From contig CAADGG010000033.1 of the NCBI GenBank assembly GCA_900696485.1, forward strand, positions 48,926 through 112,925: a stretch of DNA of 64,000 bases. Direction: 5' to 3'. Shown here in pieces: positions 12,268 to 22,500 of the stretch. Below the pieces are notes generated by a model, which was given only the letters and a program-made list of their open reading frames with translations, did not search any database and was not told the origin of the DNA. A program made the position numbers and the translations under genes. The DNA comes from an uncultured Pseudomonadota bacterium (GTDB taxonomy: Bacteria > Myxococcota_A > UBA9160 > PR03). Position 1 is the first letter of the stretch. The number at the start of each line of letters is the position of its first letter.

Positions 12268-12350
12268 CCGGACCTCCGCGCGGACGACGCGCGCTCGCGA
12301 TCGCCGCACGCGTTCCCTAACCTCCCGGCCTGCTCAACCGGAGAGGACCG

Positions 12351-13364
12351 ATGTCCCAGCTCCACGTCGCGATCGCCGGCGCCACCGGCGCGGTGGGTGC
12401 CGAGTTCCTGCGCCTGCTCGAGAAGCGGGAGTACCCGATCGGCCGACTCACACTGCTGGCCAGCCGGCGCAGTGTGGGACGGACGCTCCGCTTTCGCGGG
12501 GAGGACCTCCCGGTGACCGAGCTGACCCCGGATGCGTTCCGAGGCGTCGATCATGCGTTCTTCAGCGCCGGGGGCAGCCAGAGCCAGGCGTTCGCACCGG
12601 CGGCCGCCGCGGCGGGCGCCGTGGTGATCGACAACTCGAGCGCCTTCCGATACGACGACGAGGTGCCGTTGGTGATCCCGGAGATCAACCCGGAGGATGC
12701 GTTCCGGCACCACGGCATCATCGCCAATCCCAACTGCACGACGATCATCACGCTGATGGCGCTGGCGCCGCTGCACCGGGCCTTCGGACTCCGGCGCGCC
12801 ATCTCGTCGAGCTACCAGGCGATCAGCGGGGCCGGCGCGCAGGCGATGGCGGAACTCGAGCGGCAGGTGCACGACTGGGTGGCGGGCCGCTCGCTCGAGG
12901 TGAAACACCAGCCCAAGCAGATCGCGTTCAACGTGATCCCGCGCATCGATGCGGTACAGGACAACTTCTACACGAAGGAAGAGATGAAATTCGTCTGGGA
13001 GGGCCGCAAGATCCTGCACCACGCCGAGCTGGCGGCGACGGCCACCTGCGTACGCGTCCCGGTGTTCCGATCCCATGCCGTGTCGTTGAATCTCGAGTTC
13101 ACGAAGCCGGTCACGCGCGACCGCGCGCTCAGCGTGCTGCGCGACGCGCCGGGCCTGGCCGTCCAGGATGATCCGACGGCCGAGATCTATCCGACTCCGA
13201 TCGAGGTCAGTGGGAAGAACGAGGTGTTCGTGGGCCGCGTGCGCGAGGACATCTCGGTGCCGGACGGCCGCGGGCTCGCGCTGTGGGTCGTGGGCGACCA
13301 GCTCGCCAAGGGGGCGGCCTTGAATGCCGTCCAGATCGGCGAGCTGCTGCTGCGAGGCCGCTAG
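12351..13364 (+). CDS. asd: Aspartate-semialdehyde dehydrogenase
   Basis: Asd reduces aspartyl phosphate to aspartate semialdehyde with NADPH, the branch point to lysine/diaminopimelate, threonine and methionine. The 337 residues show GATGAVG (8-14), the NPNCTT active site with Cys129 and a conserved SSSYQAISGAG loop. The VPVFRSHA segment carries the active-site His region. Length fits the Gram-negative/USG-1-type enzyme. A GGAGAGGA ribosome site precedes the ATG. The stop TAG lies in a CTAG shared with the stop of the convergent gene. Confidence 0.97.
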   Translation: MSQLHVAIAGATGAVGAEFLRLLEKREYPIGRLTLLASRRSVGRTLRFRGEDLPVTELTPDAFRGVDHAFFSAGGSQSQAFAPAAAAAGAVVIDNSSAFRYDDEVPLVIPEINPEDAFRHHGIIANPNCTTIITLMALAPLHRAFGLRRAISSSYQAISGAGAQAMAELERQVHDWVAGRSLEVKHQPKQIAFNVIPRIDAVQDNFYTKEEMKFVWEGRKILHHAELAATATCVRVPVFRSHAVSLNLEFTKPVTRDRALSVLRDAPGLAVQDDPTAEIYPTPIEVSGKNEVFVGRVREDISVPDGRGLALWVVGDQLAKGAALNAVQIGELLLRGR

Positions 13365-14068
13365 CCGACGTCGCGGAGCACGATCTCGCTGAGCGGGTGG
13401 CTTTCGATCCGGTCGAGATCGAGAAACCGCTTTACACTGGCGACCATCCGGGCCAGACGCTCACGCAGTTTCGCAGGCTCTCCCACCGCGTCGTACCAGC
13501 GCTCGAGGTCGGTGACCGCCTCGGTGGGGAAGCTCTCCTCGACGAGGCCGAGCCACGGCGGCGCGTCCGGCGTCAGCGGGCGGGCGACGACGTTCCGGAC
13601 GTAGCGATACGTGCACTGGATCTCCATCGCGAGGGGGGAGTGGTGGTCGTGCCAGAGAGCGAGCCACTCCGGCCACGCGAGGCGTTCCGGTTTCTCGAGC
13701 AACGCGAGCATCGTAGTGCCGGGCGTACGCGAACCGAGCGGGGCGCGATGGGTGGTGTTGCGGAGCGGGACGGATTCCGTGACGAGGTACCCCGCGACGC
13801 GAGAAACGTGCGGAGCCAAGGCCGTTTCGATCGCGTCGCGATCGTCGACGCAGTCGAGCCAGACCGCCAGCATGCCGGCAATCGGATCGTCCATTCGTGT
13901 GATGCGGGCCGCCGCCACGGCCTCCGCCTCGGCATCCGCCGTCAGCAACGAAAGGCCCCGGACACCGCTCGCGAGCAGCGCGGGCACGGCGTTCTCGAGC
14001 AAGCCATCGCGAAACGAATCCCCGGCCCGCGAGGACGGTTTCCACAACACGTAGCAGAGCTTCTCCAT
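13361..14068 (-). CDS. EthD-like dimeric alpha/beta-barrel protein
   Basis: From the ATG at 14068 the protein has 235 residues. Two similar segments, MEKLCYVLWKP at the N-terminus and TTMLALLEKPERLAWPEWLALWHDHHSPLAM in the middle, look like repeated ferredoxin-like EthD/stress-responsive barrel halves, including the W-x-x-H-H-S motif typical of that fold. No enzymatic role can be assigned. It follows an LLM-class oxidoreductase on the same strand with a 22-base gap and is probably cotranscribed. Barrel proteins of this kind often serve as small monooxygenases or accessory proteins. Confidence 0.65.
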   Translation of the reverse strand: MEKLCYVLWKPSSRAGDSFRDGLLENAVPALLASGVRGLSLLTADAEAEAVAAARITRMDDPIAGMLAVWLDCVDDRDAIETALAPHVSRVAGYLVTESVPLRNTTHRAPLGSRTPGTTMLALLEKPERLAWPEWLALWHDHHSPLAMEIQCTYRYVRNVVARPLTPDAPPWLGLVEESFPTEAVTDLERWYDAVGEPAKLRERLARMVASVKRFLDLDRIESHPLSEIVLRDVG

Positions 14069-14090
14069 GCAGACTCCCGCGCGCGTCCGA

Positions 14091-14933
14091 TCAAGCGATC
14101 GTGCGTGCGGTGATGGCGAGTTCGTCGAGCAGCGGAAGGACCTGCTCACGCGACGAAGAGGGCACGAAGAACACGGCGCGGGCGATGCCGGCGTCGCGCA
14201 GGCGCACGAGCGCGGCCGCATCCGTCGGCGCCGCGTAGATCGACACCTCCAGGTCGGCGGGATCCCGCCCCGCTTCCTCGGCCAGGCGCCGGAACTCCGG
14301 CAGCTTCGCCAGGACGAGTTCCGGCATGCCGACCGGGATCCAGCCGTCTCCCCAACGCAGCGCGCGCCGGGCGCCGCCGGGCCAGCCACCGCCGACGTGG
14401 ATCGGAGGCCAGGGCTTCTGCCGGGGCTTCGGCCACGCGAAACTCGGCTCGAGATCCACGAACTCGCCGTGGTACTCCGCCTGCTCGTCGCTCCAGAGTC
14501 GCTGCATCGCTTCGATGCGTTCGCGCAGCACGCGCCAGCGGCGCGTGAACGGCGTACCGTGCTGCGCCATCTCCTCGGCGTTCCAGCCGCCTCCGACCCC
14601 GAACAGGAAACGCCCCTGCGATAGTTGGTCCAGCGAAGCGACCATCTTGGCGGTCTGGATCGGGTCGCGTTGGACCAGCAGGCAGACGCCGGTGGCGAGT
14701 TTCAGCCGTGTGGTGACGCTGGCCGCCGACGCGAGAGCGACGAACGGATCCATCACCTCGTAGTAGATCTGGGGCAGCTCCCCGCCGCCCGGGAAGGGCG
14801 ATTTCCGGCTCGCCGGGATGTGCGAGTGCTCGGCGACCCACAGCGATTCGAAGTCCCGCTCCTCGGCGGCCCGGGCCAGGTCCGCGGGCGGGATCGAGTG
14901 TTCGGTCGGGAACGTGCAGAGTCCGAACTGCAT
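14091..14933 (-). CDS. LLM-class (luciferase-like) flavin/F420-dependent oxidoreductase
   Basis: The 280-residue protein has the bacterial-luciferase TIM-barrel pattern: MQFGLCTFPTE at the start, LWVAEHSHIP, TRLKLATGVCLL, SQGRFLFGVGGGW near 110 and PIHVGGG near 185. These match the probable F420-dependent family (TIGR03619-like). It may use F420 or FMN; the sequence alone does not decide. A GAGGAG site precedes the ATG. It sits 25 bases downstream of the trehalose genes and upstream of the EthD-like gene on the minus strand. Confidence 0.85.
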   Translation of the reverse strand: MQFGLCTFPTEHSIPPADLARAAEERDFESLWVAEHSHIPASRKSPFPGGGELPQIYYEVMDPFVALASAASVTTRLKLATGVCLLVQRDPIQTAKMVASLDQLSQGRFLFGVGGGWNAEEMAQHGTPFTRRWRVLRERIEAMQRLWSDEQAEYHGEFVDLEPSFAWPKPRQKPWPPIHVGGGWPGGARRALRWGDGWIPVGMPELVLAKLPEFRRLAEEAGRDPADLEVSIYAAPTDAAALVRLRDAGIARAVFFVPSSSREQVLPLLDELAITARTIA

Positions 14934-14958
14934 GGTGCTCCTCTTCCGGCGCTGCCAG

Positions 14959-17502
14959 TCAAGCGAGGGTTGTCGGGTCCGCTGCCGACAGGGCCAGCGC
15001 GGCGTCGATCAACGCGAGATGGGAATAGGCCTGGGGCGTATTGCCGAGCGCGAGGCCGGTCGCCGGAGCGATCTGCTCGGACAGCATGCCGGCGGGGCCG
15101 GCGGCGGCGCAGAGGTTCTCGAAGAGAAGCTGCGCCTCGTCGCGGCGGCCGAGCGTCAGGTAGGCCCGGAGCAGCCAGCCGGTGCACAGATGGAAGCCGC
15201 CCTCGACTCCCGGCAGACCGTCGTCGGCCCGATAGCGGTACACCGTCCCGTGCTCGTACAGGCCGCGTTCGACGGCGGCGACGGTCGTGATCCAACGCGG
15301 ATCGTCGGGTGGGAGCAGACCCGAGAGGCCGATGGCGAGGGCCGCCGCATCGAGATCGTGTCCGTCGTAGGCGGCTCCGAAGGCCGTGAGTTCGCGTTTC
15401 CAGCCCCGTTCCAGCACGTCGGCCGCGATCCGATCGCGCAGCGCGCCCCACTCGGGCCGCGCGCGCCCGAGCAGACGCTCGGAAATCCGCGCGCCGCGGT
15501 CCGCGGCGAGCCAGCACATGAGCTTCGAATGGACGTGGTGGCGCGGGGCACGACGGATCTCCCAGATCCCATGGTCCGGCTCGTGCCAGCGCGCGGCCAC
15601 AGCACCGACCATGCCTTCGACGAGCCGCCAGTGCTCAGAAGAGAGGGGAGCGTCGCGATCGGAGAGCAGGGACACCAGCTCCACGATCGGACCGAACACG
15701 TCGAGCTGCACCTGGTGCGCCGCCAGGTTCCCGACCCGCACCGGCCGGCTCCCGCGGTAGCCCGAGAGTTCCCCGATCTCCGCCTCCGAGCCGAGCGGCT
15801 CCCCACCGAGCCCGTAGAGCGGCTGGAGCCGCTCCGGCGCGGCCGTCCGGTCGACGACGCCGAGCATCCAGCCGAGGAACTGCATCGCCTCGCCGGTACT
15901 GCCGAGGCGCACCAGCGACGCCGCGGCCAGCGCCGCGTCGCGCAGCCAGCAGTAGCGATAGTCCCAGTTCCGCACGCCGCCGGGATGCTCCGGCAGGCTC
16001 GTCGTAGCGGCCGCGGCGATGGCGCCGGTGGGTCCATGGCAGAGGGCCTTCAAGACGAGCGCGCTACGGCGCACGATCGCGGCGGTCGCTTTCGGGGTCA
16101 CGAGATTCGCCGCCCACGACGACCAGTAGAGGCGCGTCAGGCGCTCGCGATCGGCCGCCGTCGGATTCGTCGCCTGGACGCTGCCCGTCCCGTAGCGCAG
16201 CTCGAGTTCGATCGGGCCGGCCGCGAGGTCGCACTCGGCGAAGGCGCTCTGGTGCGCTCCCTCCTCCACGATCGACCACGTGACGCCCGGCGCCCGCAGG
16301 ACGATCGGATCGGGGCTCGGTTCGACCTCGAGGCCTCCGTCGACGATGCGCAGACGGGTGGGAATGCGTCCGAAGTCGAGTCTCGGTGCGAACTCGATGC
16401 GTGCGCGGCCACGGCCCTCGATCCGCCGCACGAGATCGCTGCGCCCCGGTCGCAGCTGGGGGCGGCCGCCGGAGACGTCGAGGAAATCGACGACGCGGAA
16501 CTCCGGCCAGCGCGTCTCGAGCACGAGCGAGTCCCCGAGCCACAGCTGGCGAACTGGATCGGAACCGCCCGCATCCGACACGCTGAAGTGACCGGCGGTC
16601 GGCCCGCCGAGCAGTTCTCCGAAGATCGCCGGAGAGTCGAGACGCGGCAGGCACAGCCACGGAATCCGGCCGCGGGAGGTCACCAACGCAGCCGTTCGCT
16701 GATCCGAGAGGCACGCATGCTCCTCGATCGGGACCGCCTCGGCACCCGCGAGCCACGCCGCGCGCAGCTCGGCGAGATTCGCGAACAGGCGCGCGACGGC
16801 TTCCGGATCGGACACGTGCAGCGGTGCCTGGGTTTCCCCGTCGCCGACCTTCACACCGAGATCGGGTCCTCCCAGCGTGGCGAAGGCGTCTTCATCGGTG
16901 ACGTCGTCGCCGACGAAGCAGACGGCCGAGGCGCCGACGCGCTGCCGGAGCAACGACAGCGCCGTGCCCTTGTGGGTCGAGAGGACGCCGAGTTCGACGA
17001 CCTTCTTGCCGTGCTTGGTGAAGACGCCCTCGAGCGCGCCGGGGCCCTCGAGAATGGCGCGAATGCCCGCCTCCGCGACCAGGTCCGAGGCCTCGCGATA
17101 GTGAAATGCGATGCTGGCGGGCTTGGCCTCGACGCGAGCGCCCGGAACCCCCTCCGCGATCTCGGATAGTTCGGCGAGGACGCGGTCCCGCAGCGCGAGC
17201 GCCTCGCGCGGAAGCGAGCGCGCGAAGTCCGGATCGAACTCGCTGCCGTGGCTGCCGACCAGATGAACGTCCTCGGGCTCGCCCATCACCCCTGCGAGGT
17301 CACGGAGCGCACGGCCGGAGACCACCGCGACGTGGGTGTGAGGCAGTGCCGCGAGCATGCGCAGCGCGACGACGGACTCGCGCAGCGGACGGGCGGCCGC
17401 GGGATCGGCGACGATCGGCGCCAGCGTGCCATCGTAGTCGGTGGCGACGAGCAACACGGGGGTGCGGGCCAGGCGCGCGAGTCGCCGCGCGAGATCGTTC
17501 AC
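14959..17502 (-). CDS. otsB: Trehalose-6-phosphate phosphatase fused to a GH15 glucoamylase/trehalase domain
   Basis: This 847-residue fusion starts at a GTG overlapping the otsA stop. Residues 1-240 are a HAD-type trehalose-6-phosphatase: Asp22 and Asp24 in TDYDGTL, SGR near 65 and GDDVTDED near 198-205. Residues 250-847 are a GH15 catalytic domain with RNWDYRYCWLRDA near 508-520, HGIWEIR near 640 and LSEQ near 808, as in bacterial GH15 trehalases and glucoamylases. The polypeptide could both make trehalose and hydrolyse it or another alpha-glucoside. Whether both halves act on trehalose is not shown by the sequence. Confidence 0.9.
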   Translation of the reverse strand: MNDLARRLARLARTPVLLVATDYDGTLAPIVADPAAARPLRESVVALRMLAALPHTHVAVVSGRALRDLAGVMGEPEDVHLVGSHGSEFDPDFARSLPREALALRDRVLAELSEIAEGVPGARVEAKPASIAFHYREASDLVAEAGIRAILEGPGALEGVFTKHGKKVVELGVLSTHKGTALSLLRQRVGASAVCFVGDDVTDEDAFATLGGPDLGVKVGDGETQAPLHVSDPEAVARLFANLAELRAAWLAGAEAVPIEEHACLSDQRTAALVTSRGRIPWLCLPRLDSPAIFGELLGGPTAGHFSVSDAGGSDPVRQLWLGDSLVLETRWPEFRVVDFLDVSGGRPQLRPGRSDLVRRIEGRGRARIEFAPRLDFGRIPTRLRIVDGGLEVEPSPDPIVLRAPGVTWSIVEEGAHQSAFAECDLAAGPIELELRYGTGSVQATNPTAADRERLTRLYWSSWAANLVTPKATAAIVRRSALVLKALCHGPTGAIAAAATTSLPEHPGGVRNWDYRYCWLRDAALAAASLVRLGSTGEAMQFLGWMLGVVDRTAAPERLQPLYGLGGEPLGSEAEIGELSGYRGSRPVRVGNLAAHQVQLDVFGPIVELVSLLSDRDAPLSSEHWRLVEGMVGAVAARWHEPDHGIWEIRRAPRHHVHSKLMCWLAADRGARISERLLGRARPEWGALRDRIAADVLERGWKRELTAFGAAYDGHDLDAAALAIGLSGLLPPDDPRWITTVAAVERGLYEHGTVYRYRADDGLPGVEGGFHLCTGWLLRAYLTLGRRDEAQLLFENLCAAAGPAGMLSEQIAPATGLALGNTPQAYSHLALIDAALALSAADPTTLA

Positions 17503-18887
17503 GCGCCGAGGCCCTCGAGGAACGCATTCGCCCAGGCATGGACGTGATGGCGCTCGACCACGCGCCGAAGCGCGATCATCCGGCGGGCCTGCTCGCTTTC
17601 GGGGAGCTCGAGAGCCCGCACGAAGACCTCCTTGAGGCCATCGACGTCATAGGGATTCACCTGCAGGGCCGCACGCAGCTCGTGTGCGGCGCCCGTCAGC
17701 TCCGAGAGCACGAGGGCGCCTCGCTCGTCGATCCGCGACGCCACGTACTCCTTTGCCACCAGGTTCATGCCGTCCCGAACGGGCGTTACGAGCATGACGT
17801 CCGCCGCGCGGTAGAGCGCGACCAGCTCCGGCATGGCGAAGCTGCGGTGCAGGTAGTGGACGGGCGAGCGGCCGACGTCTCCGAACGAGCCGTTGATCGA
17901 ACCAACGAGGCGCTCGACCTCGTTGCGCAGGGTCTGGTAGGCATGGACCTGCTCGCGGCTCGGGACCGCCACCTGGACGAGGACGCAGTCGCGCGGATCG
18001 ATCTTCTTCTCCCGCAACAGCTCCTCGAACACCAGGAGTCGCAGGTCGATGCCCTTGGTGTAGTCGAGACGGTCGACCCCGAGCAGCACGCGTCGCGGAT
18101 TTCCGAGTCGCGTGCGGATCTCGCCCGCCAGGCGCACAACCTCCGGTGTCGCCGCGACGCGGGCGAACTCCTGCGTGTCGATCGAGATCGGGAACGCGGC
18201 GACCCGGCTGGTGTGCCCGTGCAGACGCAGCTCGTCTCTCGAACCCTCGGCGCCCGCATAGCGACGGCAGAGCACGGTGAAATTGCGCGCGCCGACGGTC
18301 GTCTGGAAGCCGATCACGTCGGCGCCCAACAGGCCTTCGAGGATCTGTCTGCGCCAGGGGATCTGCGCGAACAGCTCCTGCGGTGGAAACGGGATGTGGA
18401 GGAAGAACCCGATTCGAAGATCCGGCCGGCGCTCGCGGATCATCCGCGGCGCCAGTTGCAGATGATAGTCGTGGATCCAAACGATGGCGCCGCGTGCCGC
18501 TTCGTCGATCGTCGCGGTCGCGAAGAGCCGGTTGGCCTCGACGTAGGACGCCCACCAGATCCGGTGGTACTCGGCGGGTCGGACGGCGTCGTGGTAGAGC
18601 GGCCAGATGGTCCGGTTCGAGAAGCCCTCGTAGTAGTGTTCCACCTGGCTGCGGGTCAGATGGACCGGGCGGAGCTGGATGCCCTGGCTCTCGAGGCGGC
18701 GCGGCGCACCCGAGCCGGGCCCGGGCCAGCCGACCCAGGTGCTGGTGCGCTTCTGCAGCACGGGTGTCAGCGCCGAGACCAGGCCGCCCGGACTCAGATC
18801 CCAGTCGTCGTTTCCGCCGCGCCGAGCGCGCGTGACCGGAAGCCGGTTGGAGACGACGACCAACTCGCTGCGCGTTCGTTCGGGCAC
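17499..18887 (-). CDS. otsA: Trehalose-6-phosphate synthase
   Basis: OtsA joins UDP-glucose (or another NDP-glucose) and glucose 6-phosphate to trehalose 6-phosphate. The 462 residues from the GTG at 18887 carry VVVSNRLPV, the GGLVSAL loop, WIHDYHLQL with the substrate His/Asp, a [10 protein letters not shown] motif and DGMNLVAKE. This start has a GGAGGAG site and places SNRLP at the usual distance. The longer reading to 18938 is unnecessary. Gene order otsA, otsB-GH15 with a 4-base overlap shows a trehalose operon. Stress control is likely, though no promoter is obvious in the 150 bases upstream. Confidence 0.96.
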   Translation of the reverse strand: MPERTRSELVVVSNRLPVTRARRGGNDDWDLSPGGLVSALTPVLQKRTSTWVGWPGPGSGAPRRLESQGIQLRPVHLTRSQVEHYYEGFSNRTIWPLYHDAVRPAEYHRIWWASYVEANRLFATATIDEAARGAIVWIHDYHLQLAPRMIRERRPDLRIGFFLHIPFPPQELFAQIPWRRQILEGLLGADVIGFQTTVGARNFTVLCRRYAGAEGSRDELRLHGHTSRVAAFPISIDTQEFARVAATPEVVRLAGEIRTRLGNPRRVLLGVDRLDYTKGIDLRLLVFEELLREKKIDPRDCVLVQVAVPSREQVHAYQTLRNEVERLVGSINGSFGDVGRSPVHYLHRSFAMPELVALYRAADVMLVTPVRDGMNLVAKEYVASRIDERGALVLSELTGAAHELRAALQVNPYDVDGLKEVFVRALELPESEQARRMIALRRVVERHHVHAWANAFLEGLGA

Positions 18888-19039
18888 GCTCCTCCGACGG
18901 AACTCCGGTGCACCTCTCCGCCGACCGCCTCCGGGCACACCAAGGCTTCCCGGGACACCGGACGCACGCTCGGATTGCTTCGCAAGGCCGGCATGTTAGC
19001 AGCAATTCCGCGGCTCGACACCGAGTCTCGTGCGTCGCG

Positions 19040-19483
19040 TCAAGCGCGCGGCGGCGACTCCCTGGCGGCCGCGCGACGCAAGGCGCGGATCACGTCCTCA
19101 CGCGCGACGATGCCCACCAGCCGGCCCTGTTCGACGACCGGCAGGCTCTTCACCCGCGTGGCGGCGAGCATTTCGAGCGCTCGCGTCAGCGGCTGGTCCG
19201 GTGCGATCGTGAGGGGCTGCAAGGTCATGATCGTCCGGACCGGACGTTTGCGAATCTCGTCGTAACGCGGAACGATGGACTCGGACGTGAAGACGTAGGC
19301 TCGGAGCACATCGAGCTTGCTGACGATGCCGGCCAGCCCTCCCTCGTCGGACACGACGGGGAGCGCATCGAAATCGTGTGCGTCGAACAGGGCTTCGGCG
19401 TCGCGAATCGCAGCGTCGGTGGAGAGCGTCTGGACCGCGCGGGTCATCACGTCGGCGACTCGCCAGCTGAGGAACTCGTACAT
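19040..19483 (-). CDS. CBS-pair (Bateman module) protein
   Basis: The 147-residue protein consists of two CBS domains: VADVMTRAVQTLSTD to SKLDVLRA, and VRTIMTLQPLTIAPD to AREDVIRAL. Such stand-alone modules bind adenine nucleotides or related ligands and usually regulate a partner. The ATG at 19483 is preferred over 19522 because the 5' extension would cover the sigma-54-like site at 19497-19512. It is divergent from hoxE, the first of several CBS genes in this island, and could share its regulation. Confidence 0.88.
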   Translation of the reverse strand: MYEFLSWRVADVMTRAVQTLSTDAAIRDAEALFDAHDFDALPVVSDEGGLAGIVSKLDVLRAYVFTSESIVPRYDEIRKRPVRTIMTLQPLTIAPDQPLTRALEMLAATRVKSLPVVEQGRLVGIVAREDVIRALRRAAARESPPRA

Positions 19484-19496
19484 CGCGACCGGATCA

Positions 19497-19512
19497 TGGC
19501 ACGCGCCGTGCA
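19497..19512 (+). promoter_or_regulatory. Predicted sigma-54 promoter of the hox operon
   Basis: TGGCACGCGCCGTGCA matches the -24/-12 form TGGCAC-N5-TTGC: GG at 19498-19499 and GC at 19510-19511 are exactly 10 bases apart. The expected start point near 19523 leaves a roughly 50-base leader before hoxE. NAD- and membrane-linked hydrogenases are commonly under sigma-54, and a competent activator is encoded at 33.7 kb. Confidence 0.65.
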
Positions 19513-19574
19513 GTCCGGTCAAAGGGGTCTGCCGGGCCGGCGACCGGGGCAGGTCGGAACGGGAGAGCGACGTG

Positions 19575-20132
19575 ATGACACAGACCGTGGCGGGACGCCC
19601 CGAAAGCTCGCGCGAGACGGAGGGCCCCGCCGCCCGACGCGTGCAAGAGGATCCGCGCTGGAAACCGGTGGCCGCGACGCTCCGGAGGCAGGGTCATCGT
19701 CCTGACGCGCTGATCGAGGGCATGCACGCCGCGCAGCAGGCCTTCGGCTGGCTCGATCCGGCCGTGCTGCGAGCGCTGGCGGAAGCCCTCGATGTCCCGC
19801 TCGCCAAGGTCTTCGGAGTCGCGACCTTCTATCACCTGTTCACGACGCGGCCGCTGGGAACCCATGGCTGCATCGTCTGTCTCGGCACGGCCTGCCATTT
19901 GAAGGGCGGGCCGGAGATTCTCGCGGCGCTGACCCGGGCGCACCCCGTGGAACCCGGCCAGACCAGCCCCGGGGCGGAGATGACGCTGACGGTGGCCCGC
20001 TGCATCGGGGCCTGCACGCTGGCGCCGCTGGTCGTGCTCGATGGCGAGATCGCCGGTCCCGTCACCGTGGAGGAGGTCCTCGAGCGCGTGGAACGCTGGT
20101 TCGGCCCCGCTTCCGGAGAGACGACGCGGTGA
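19575..20132 (+). CDS. hoxE: Bidirectional hydrogenase diaphorase subunit HoxE
   Basis: HoxE is the NuoE-like [2Fe-2S] subunit of the cytoplasmic NAD(P)-linked hydrogenase. The 185-residue product shows FGVATFYHLF followed by the four-cysteine pattern C-x4-C (CLGTAC) and C-x3-C (CIGAC). The chosen ATG at 19575 has a GGGAGAG site; a GTG directly before it is also possible. The first 40 residues are a non-conserved Arg-rich extension. Its stop overlaps hoxF (GTGA). Presence of hoxE separates this set from the simpler HoxFUYH enzymes. Confidence 0.95.
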   Translation: MTQTVAGRPESSRETEGPAARRVQEDPRWKPVAATLRRQGHRPDALIEGMHAAQQAFGWLDPAVLRALAEALDVPLAKVFGVATFYHLFTTRPLGTHGCIVCLGTACHLKGGPEILAALTRAHPVEPGQTSPGAEMTLTVARCIGACTLAPLVVLDGEIAGPVTVEEVLERVERWFGPASGETTR

Positions 20133-21796
20133 CGCCGGAAGAACTCCGGAGCCGCGCGGAACGACGCCGGCTGGAGGAGTCCCGTTTCTCCGAGCGGCTG
20201 CGCGTGTGCACGGCGACAAGCTGTGCGTCGCTCGGGAGCGGAGCCCTCTTTGACGCACTGAGCGCCGAGATCCACCGTCGTGGGACCGGCGACCGTTGCG
20301 AGCTGAAACGTGTCGGCTGTCTCGGGCTGTGCGCCGCGGGGCCGTTGGTGATGGCCGAGCAGGGAACCGGCTCGACGCACACGGAGTCTCTCCTGCGCGA
20401 GGTGCGACCCGAGCAGGCGGCGAGTCTGCTCGACGGCTTTCGCGACGGCTTTCCCGCCGAGCAGTCGGTTCCGCTCGACCTGCCCTTCTTCCGGAAGCAA
20501 CGGCGCATCGTCAGTGAGGCGTGCGGTCGGATCGATCCCGACCGGATCGACGATGCCGTCGCGGCCGGCGCCTATCGCGCGTTGCTCGAAGCGCTTCACG
20601 AGCGTACGCCGGCAGATGTGCTCGCCGAGATCGACCGCTCGGGTCTGCGCGGCCGCGGGGGCGCCGGGTATCCGACCGGTCTCAAGTGGCACACCGTTGC
20701 CAAGGCCGAAGCGTCACAGAAGTTTGTCGTCTGCAACGCCGACGAAGGAGATCCCGGCGCCTACATGGATCGCAGCGTCCTCGAATCGGATCCCCATCGT
20801 GTGCTCGAGGGCATGGCCCTCGCCGCGTATGCGGTCGGCGCCTCGGAGGGCTTCGTCTACGTCCGCGCCGAATACCTCCTCGCCATCGAACGGCTTCGCC
20901 AGGCGATCGGGCAGGCGAACCAGATCGGCCTGCTGGGCAGTGCCGTCGGCGGCACCGCGTTTCACTTCCACGTAGAAGTCCGCCTCGGCGCCGGCGCCTA
21001 CGTGTGCGGGGAGGAGACGGCCCTGCTGGCGTCGATCGAGGGGGGCCGCGGCACGCCGCGCCCACGCCCGCCCTACCCCGCGGCCGCCGGCCTGTTCGGC
21101 GCCCCGACGCTGATCAACAATGTCGAAACGCTCGCGAACGTACCGGCGATCGTCGCCCGTGGCGGAGATTGGTTCGCCTCGATCGGCACCGAGAAATCGA
21201 AGGGAACGAAGATCTTCGCGCTGGCCGGCAAGGTCGCCCACACCGGAGTCATCGAAGTGCCGATGGGGACGACGCTGCACGAGATCGTGTTCGAGCTCGG
21301 CGGCGGGATTCCCGATGGTGCCCGCTGCAAAGCCGTCCAGACCGGGGGGCCGTCCGGAGGGTGCATTCCGGCGCGCTTCTTCGAGACCCCCGTCGATTAC
21401 GAGAATCTCGCCGGACTCGGCTCGATCATGGGCTCGGGCGGACTGATCGTGATGGACGAACAGACCTGCATGGTCGACATCGCCCGCTTCTTCATGGCCT
21501 TCTGCCGTGACGAGTCGTGCGGGAAGTGCGTTCCGTGCCGCGTCGGAACCGTCGAGCTGCACCAACTGCTCGACACGATCGCCAACGGGCGGGCCGGAAC
21601 CCGGGACATGGAGCTGCTCGAGGAGTTCTGCGACCTGGTCCGGCACACCAGCCTGTGCGGGCTCGGGCAGTCGGCCCCGAATCCCGTTCTCAGCACTCTG
21701 CGCCATTTTCCCGAGGAGTACCGCGCCCATCTTCGCGGCCAGTGCCCCGCCGGCGTCTGCTTCCCCGCGTCCCCGGCCGAGGAGCCGCCCCGATGA
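20129..21796 (+). CDS. hoxF: Bidirectional hydrogenase diaphorase subunit HoxF (NADH/FMN)
   Basis: HoxF oxidises or reduces NAD(H) via FMN. The first 110 residues are a thioredoxin-like [2Fe-2S] domain (CTATSC and CLGLC). Residues 150-555 are NuoF-like: [13 protein letters not shown] (FMN), [28 protein letters not shown] (NAD) and the [4Fe-4S] ligands in [10 protein letters not shown] plus SLCGLG. Overlaps on both sides (GTGA with hoxE, ATGA with hoxU) show tight coupling. The 555-residue length fits group 3d HoxF. Confidence 0.97.
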   Translation: MTPEELRSRAERRRLEESRFSERLRVCTATSCASLGSGALFDALSAEIHRRGTGDRCELKRVGCLGLCAAGPLVMAEQGTGSTHTESLLREVRPEQAASLLDGFRDGFPAEQSVPLDLPFFRKQRRIVSEACGRIDPDRIDDAVAAGAYRALLEALHERTPADVLAEIDRSGLRGRGGAGYPTGLKWHTVAKAEASQKFVVCNADEGDPGAYMDRSVLESDPHRVLEGMALAAYAVGASEGFVYVRAEYLLAIERLRQAIGQANQIGLLGSAVGGTAFHFHVEVRLGAGAYVCGEETALLASIEGGRGTPRPRPPYPAAAGLFGAPTLINNVETLANVPAIVARGGDWFASIGTEKSKGTKIFALAGKVAHTGVIEVPMGTTLHEIVFELGGGIPDGARCKAVQTGGPSGGCIPARFFETPVDYENLAGLGSIMGSGGLIVMDEQTCMVDIARFFMAFCRDESCGKCVPCRVGTVELHQLLDTIANGRAGTRDMELLEEFCDLVRHTSLCGLGQSAPNPVLSTLRHFPEEYRAHLRGQCPAGVCFPASPAEEPPR

Positions 21797-22500
21797 GCGT
21801 CTATACGCTCGAGATCGATGGCCGGGAGGTCGGCGCGCGCCCGGGGGAGACCATTCTCGCCGTCGCGCGCGAGCACCAGATCGAAATTCCGACCCTGTGT
21901 TCGCTCGAGGGGCTCAGCACGGTCGGCGCGTGTCGGCTCTGTCTCACCGAGGTCGAGGGCGCCAGCCGGCTGCTGCCCGCCTGTACGACGGCGGTGGCGG
22001 AGGGCATGCGCGTACGAACGCAGTCCGAGCGGATCGCCCGCTACCGTCGCGGGATCCTCGAGCTGCTGTTCGCCGAACGCAATCACCAGTGCGCCGTCTG
22101 TGTGTCGAACGGGCACTGTGATCTGCAGGCGCTCGCGACGTCGCTCGGAATGGACCATGTGCGCGTCCCGTATCGAGACCCGTTGCTCTCCGTCGATGCC
22201 TCACACGAGCGCTTCGCGCTCGACCACAATCGCTGCGTGCTGTGCACGCGCTGCGTCCGGGTCTGCGACGAGATCGAAGGGGCGCACACGTGGGATGTCG
22301 CCGGCCGCGGCATCGGCTCGTGGATCGTCAGCGATCTCGCGGACCCGTGGGGGGAATCGAGCAGTTGCACCGGTTGCGGCAAGTGTGTCCAGGTCTGCCC
22401 GACGGGCGCGCTGTTCGAGAAGGGGAAGGCGATCGGAGAGATGACGAAGCGGACGGCTTTCGTGCCGATGCTCCAGCACATGCGTGGTCGCAGGCGATGA
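21793..22500 (+). CDS. hoxU: Bidirectional hydrogenase diaphorase subunit HoxU
   Basis: HoxU carries electrons from HoxF to the hydrogenase module. Its 235 residues show an N-terminal plant-type [2Fe-2S] domain (CSLEG..GACRLC), the His/Cys cluster motif [13 protein letters not shown], and two [4Fe-4S] motifs ([11 protein letters not shown] and [11 protein letters not shown]). This is the N-terminal part of NuoG and the normal HoxU length. ATG overlaps the hoxF stop and the hoxU stop overlaps the hoxY start. Confidence 0.96.
   Translation: MSVYTLEIDGREVGARPGETILAVAREHQIEIPTLCSLEGLSTVGACRLCLTEVEGASRLLPACTTAVAEGMRVRTQSERIARYRRGILELLFAERNHQCAVCVSNGHCDLQALATSLGMDHVRVPYRDPLLSVDASHERFALDHNRCVLCTRCVRVCDEIEGAHTWDVAGRGIGSWIVSDLADPWGESSSCTGCGKCVQVCPTGALFEKGKAIGEMTKRTAFVPMLQHMRGRRR

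Noticed and set aside
14818..17169. Long plus-strand frames opposite the trehalose operon
   Set aside because: No recognisable domain; composition follows the complement of otsB-GH15.
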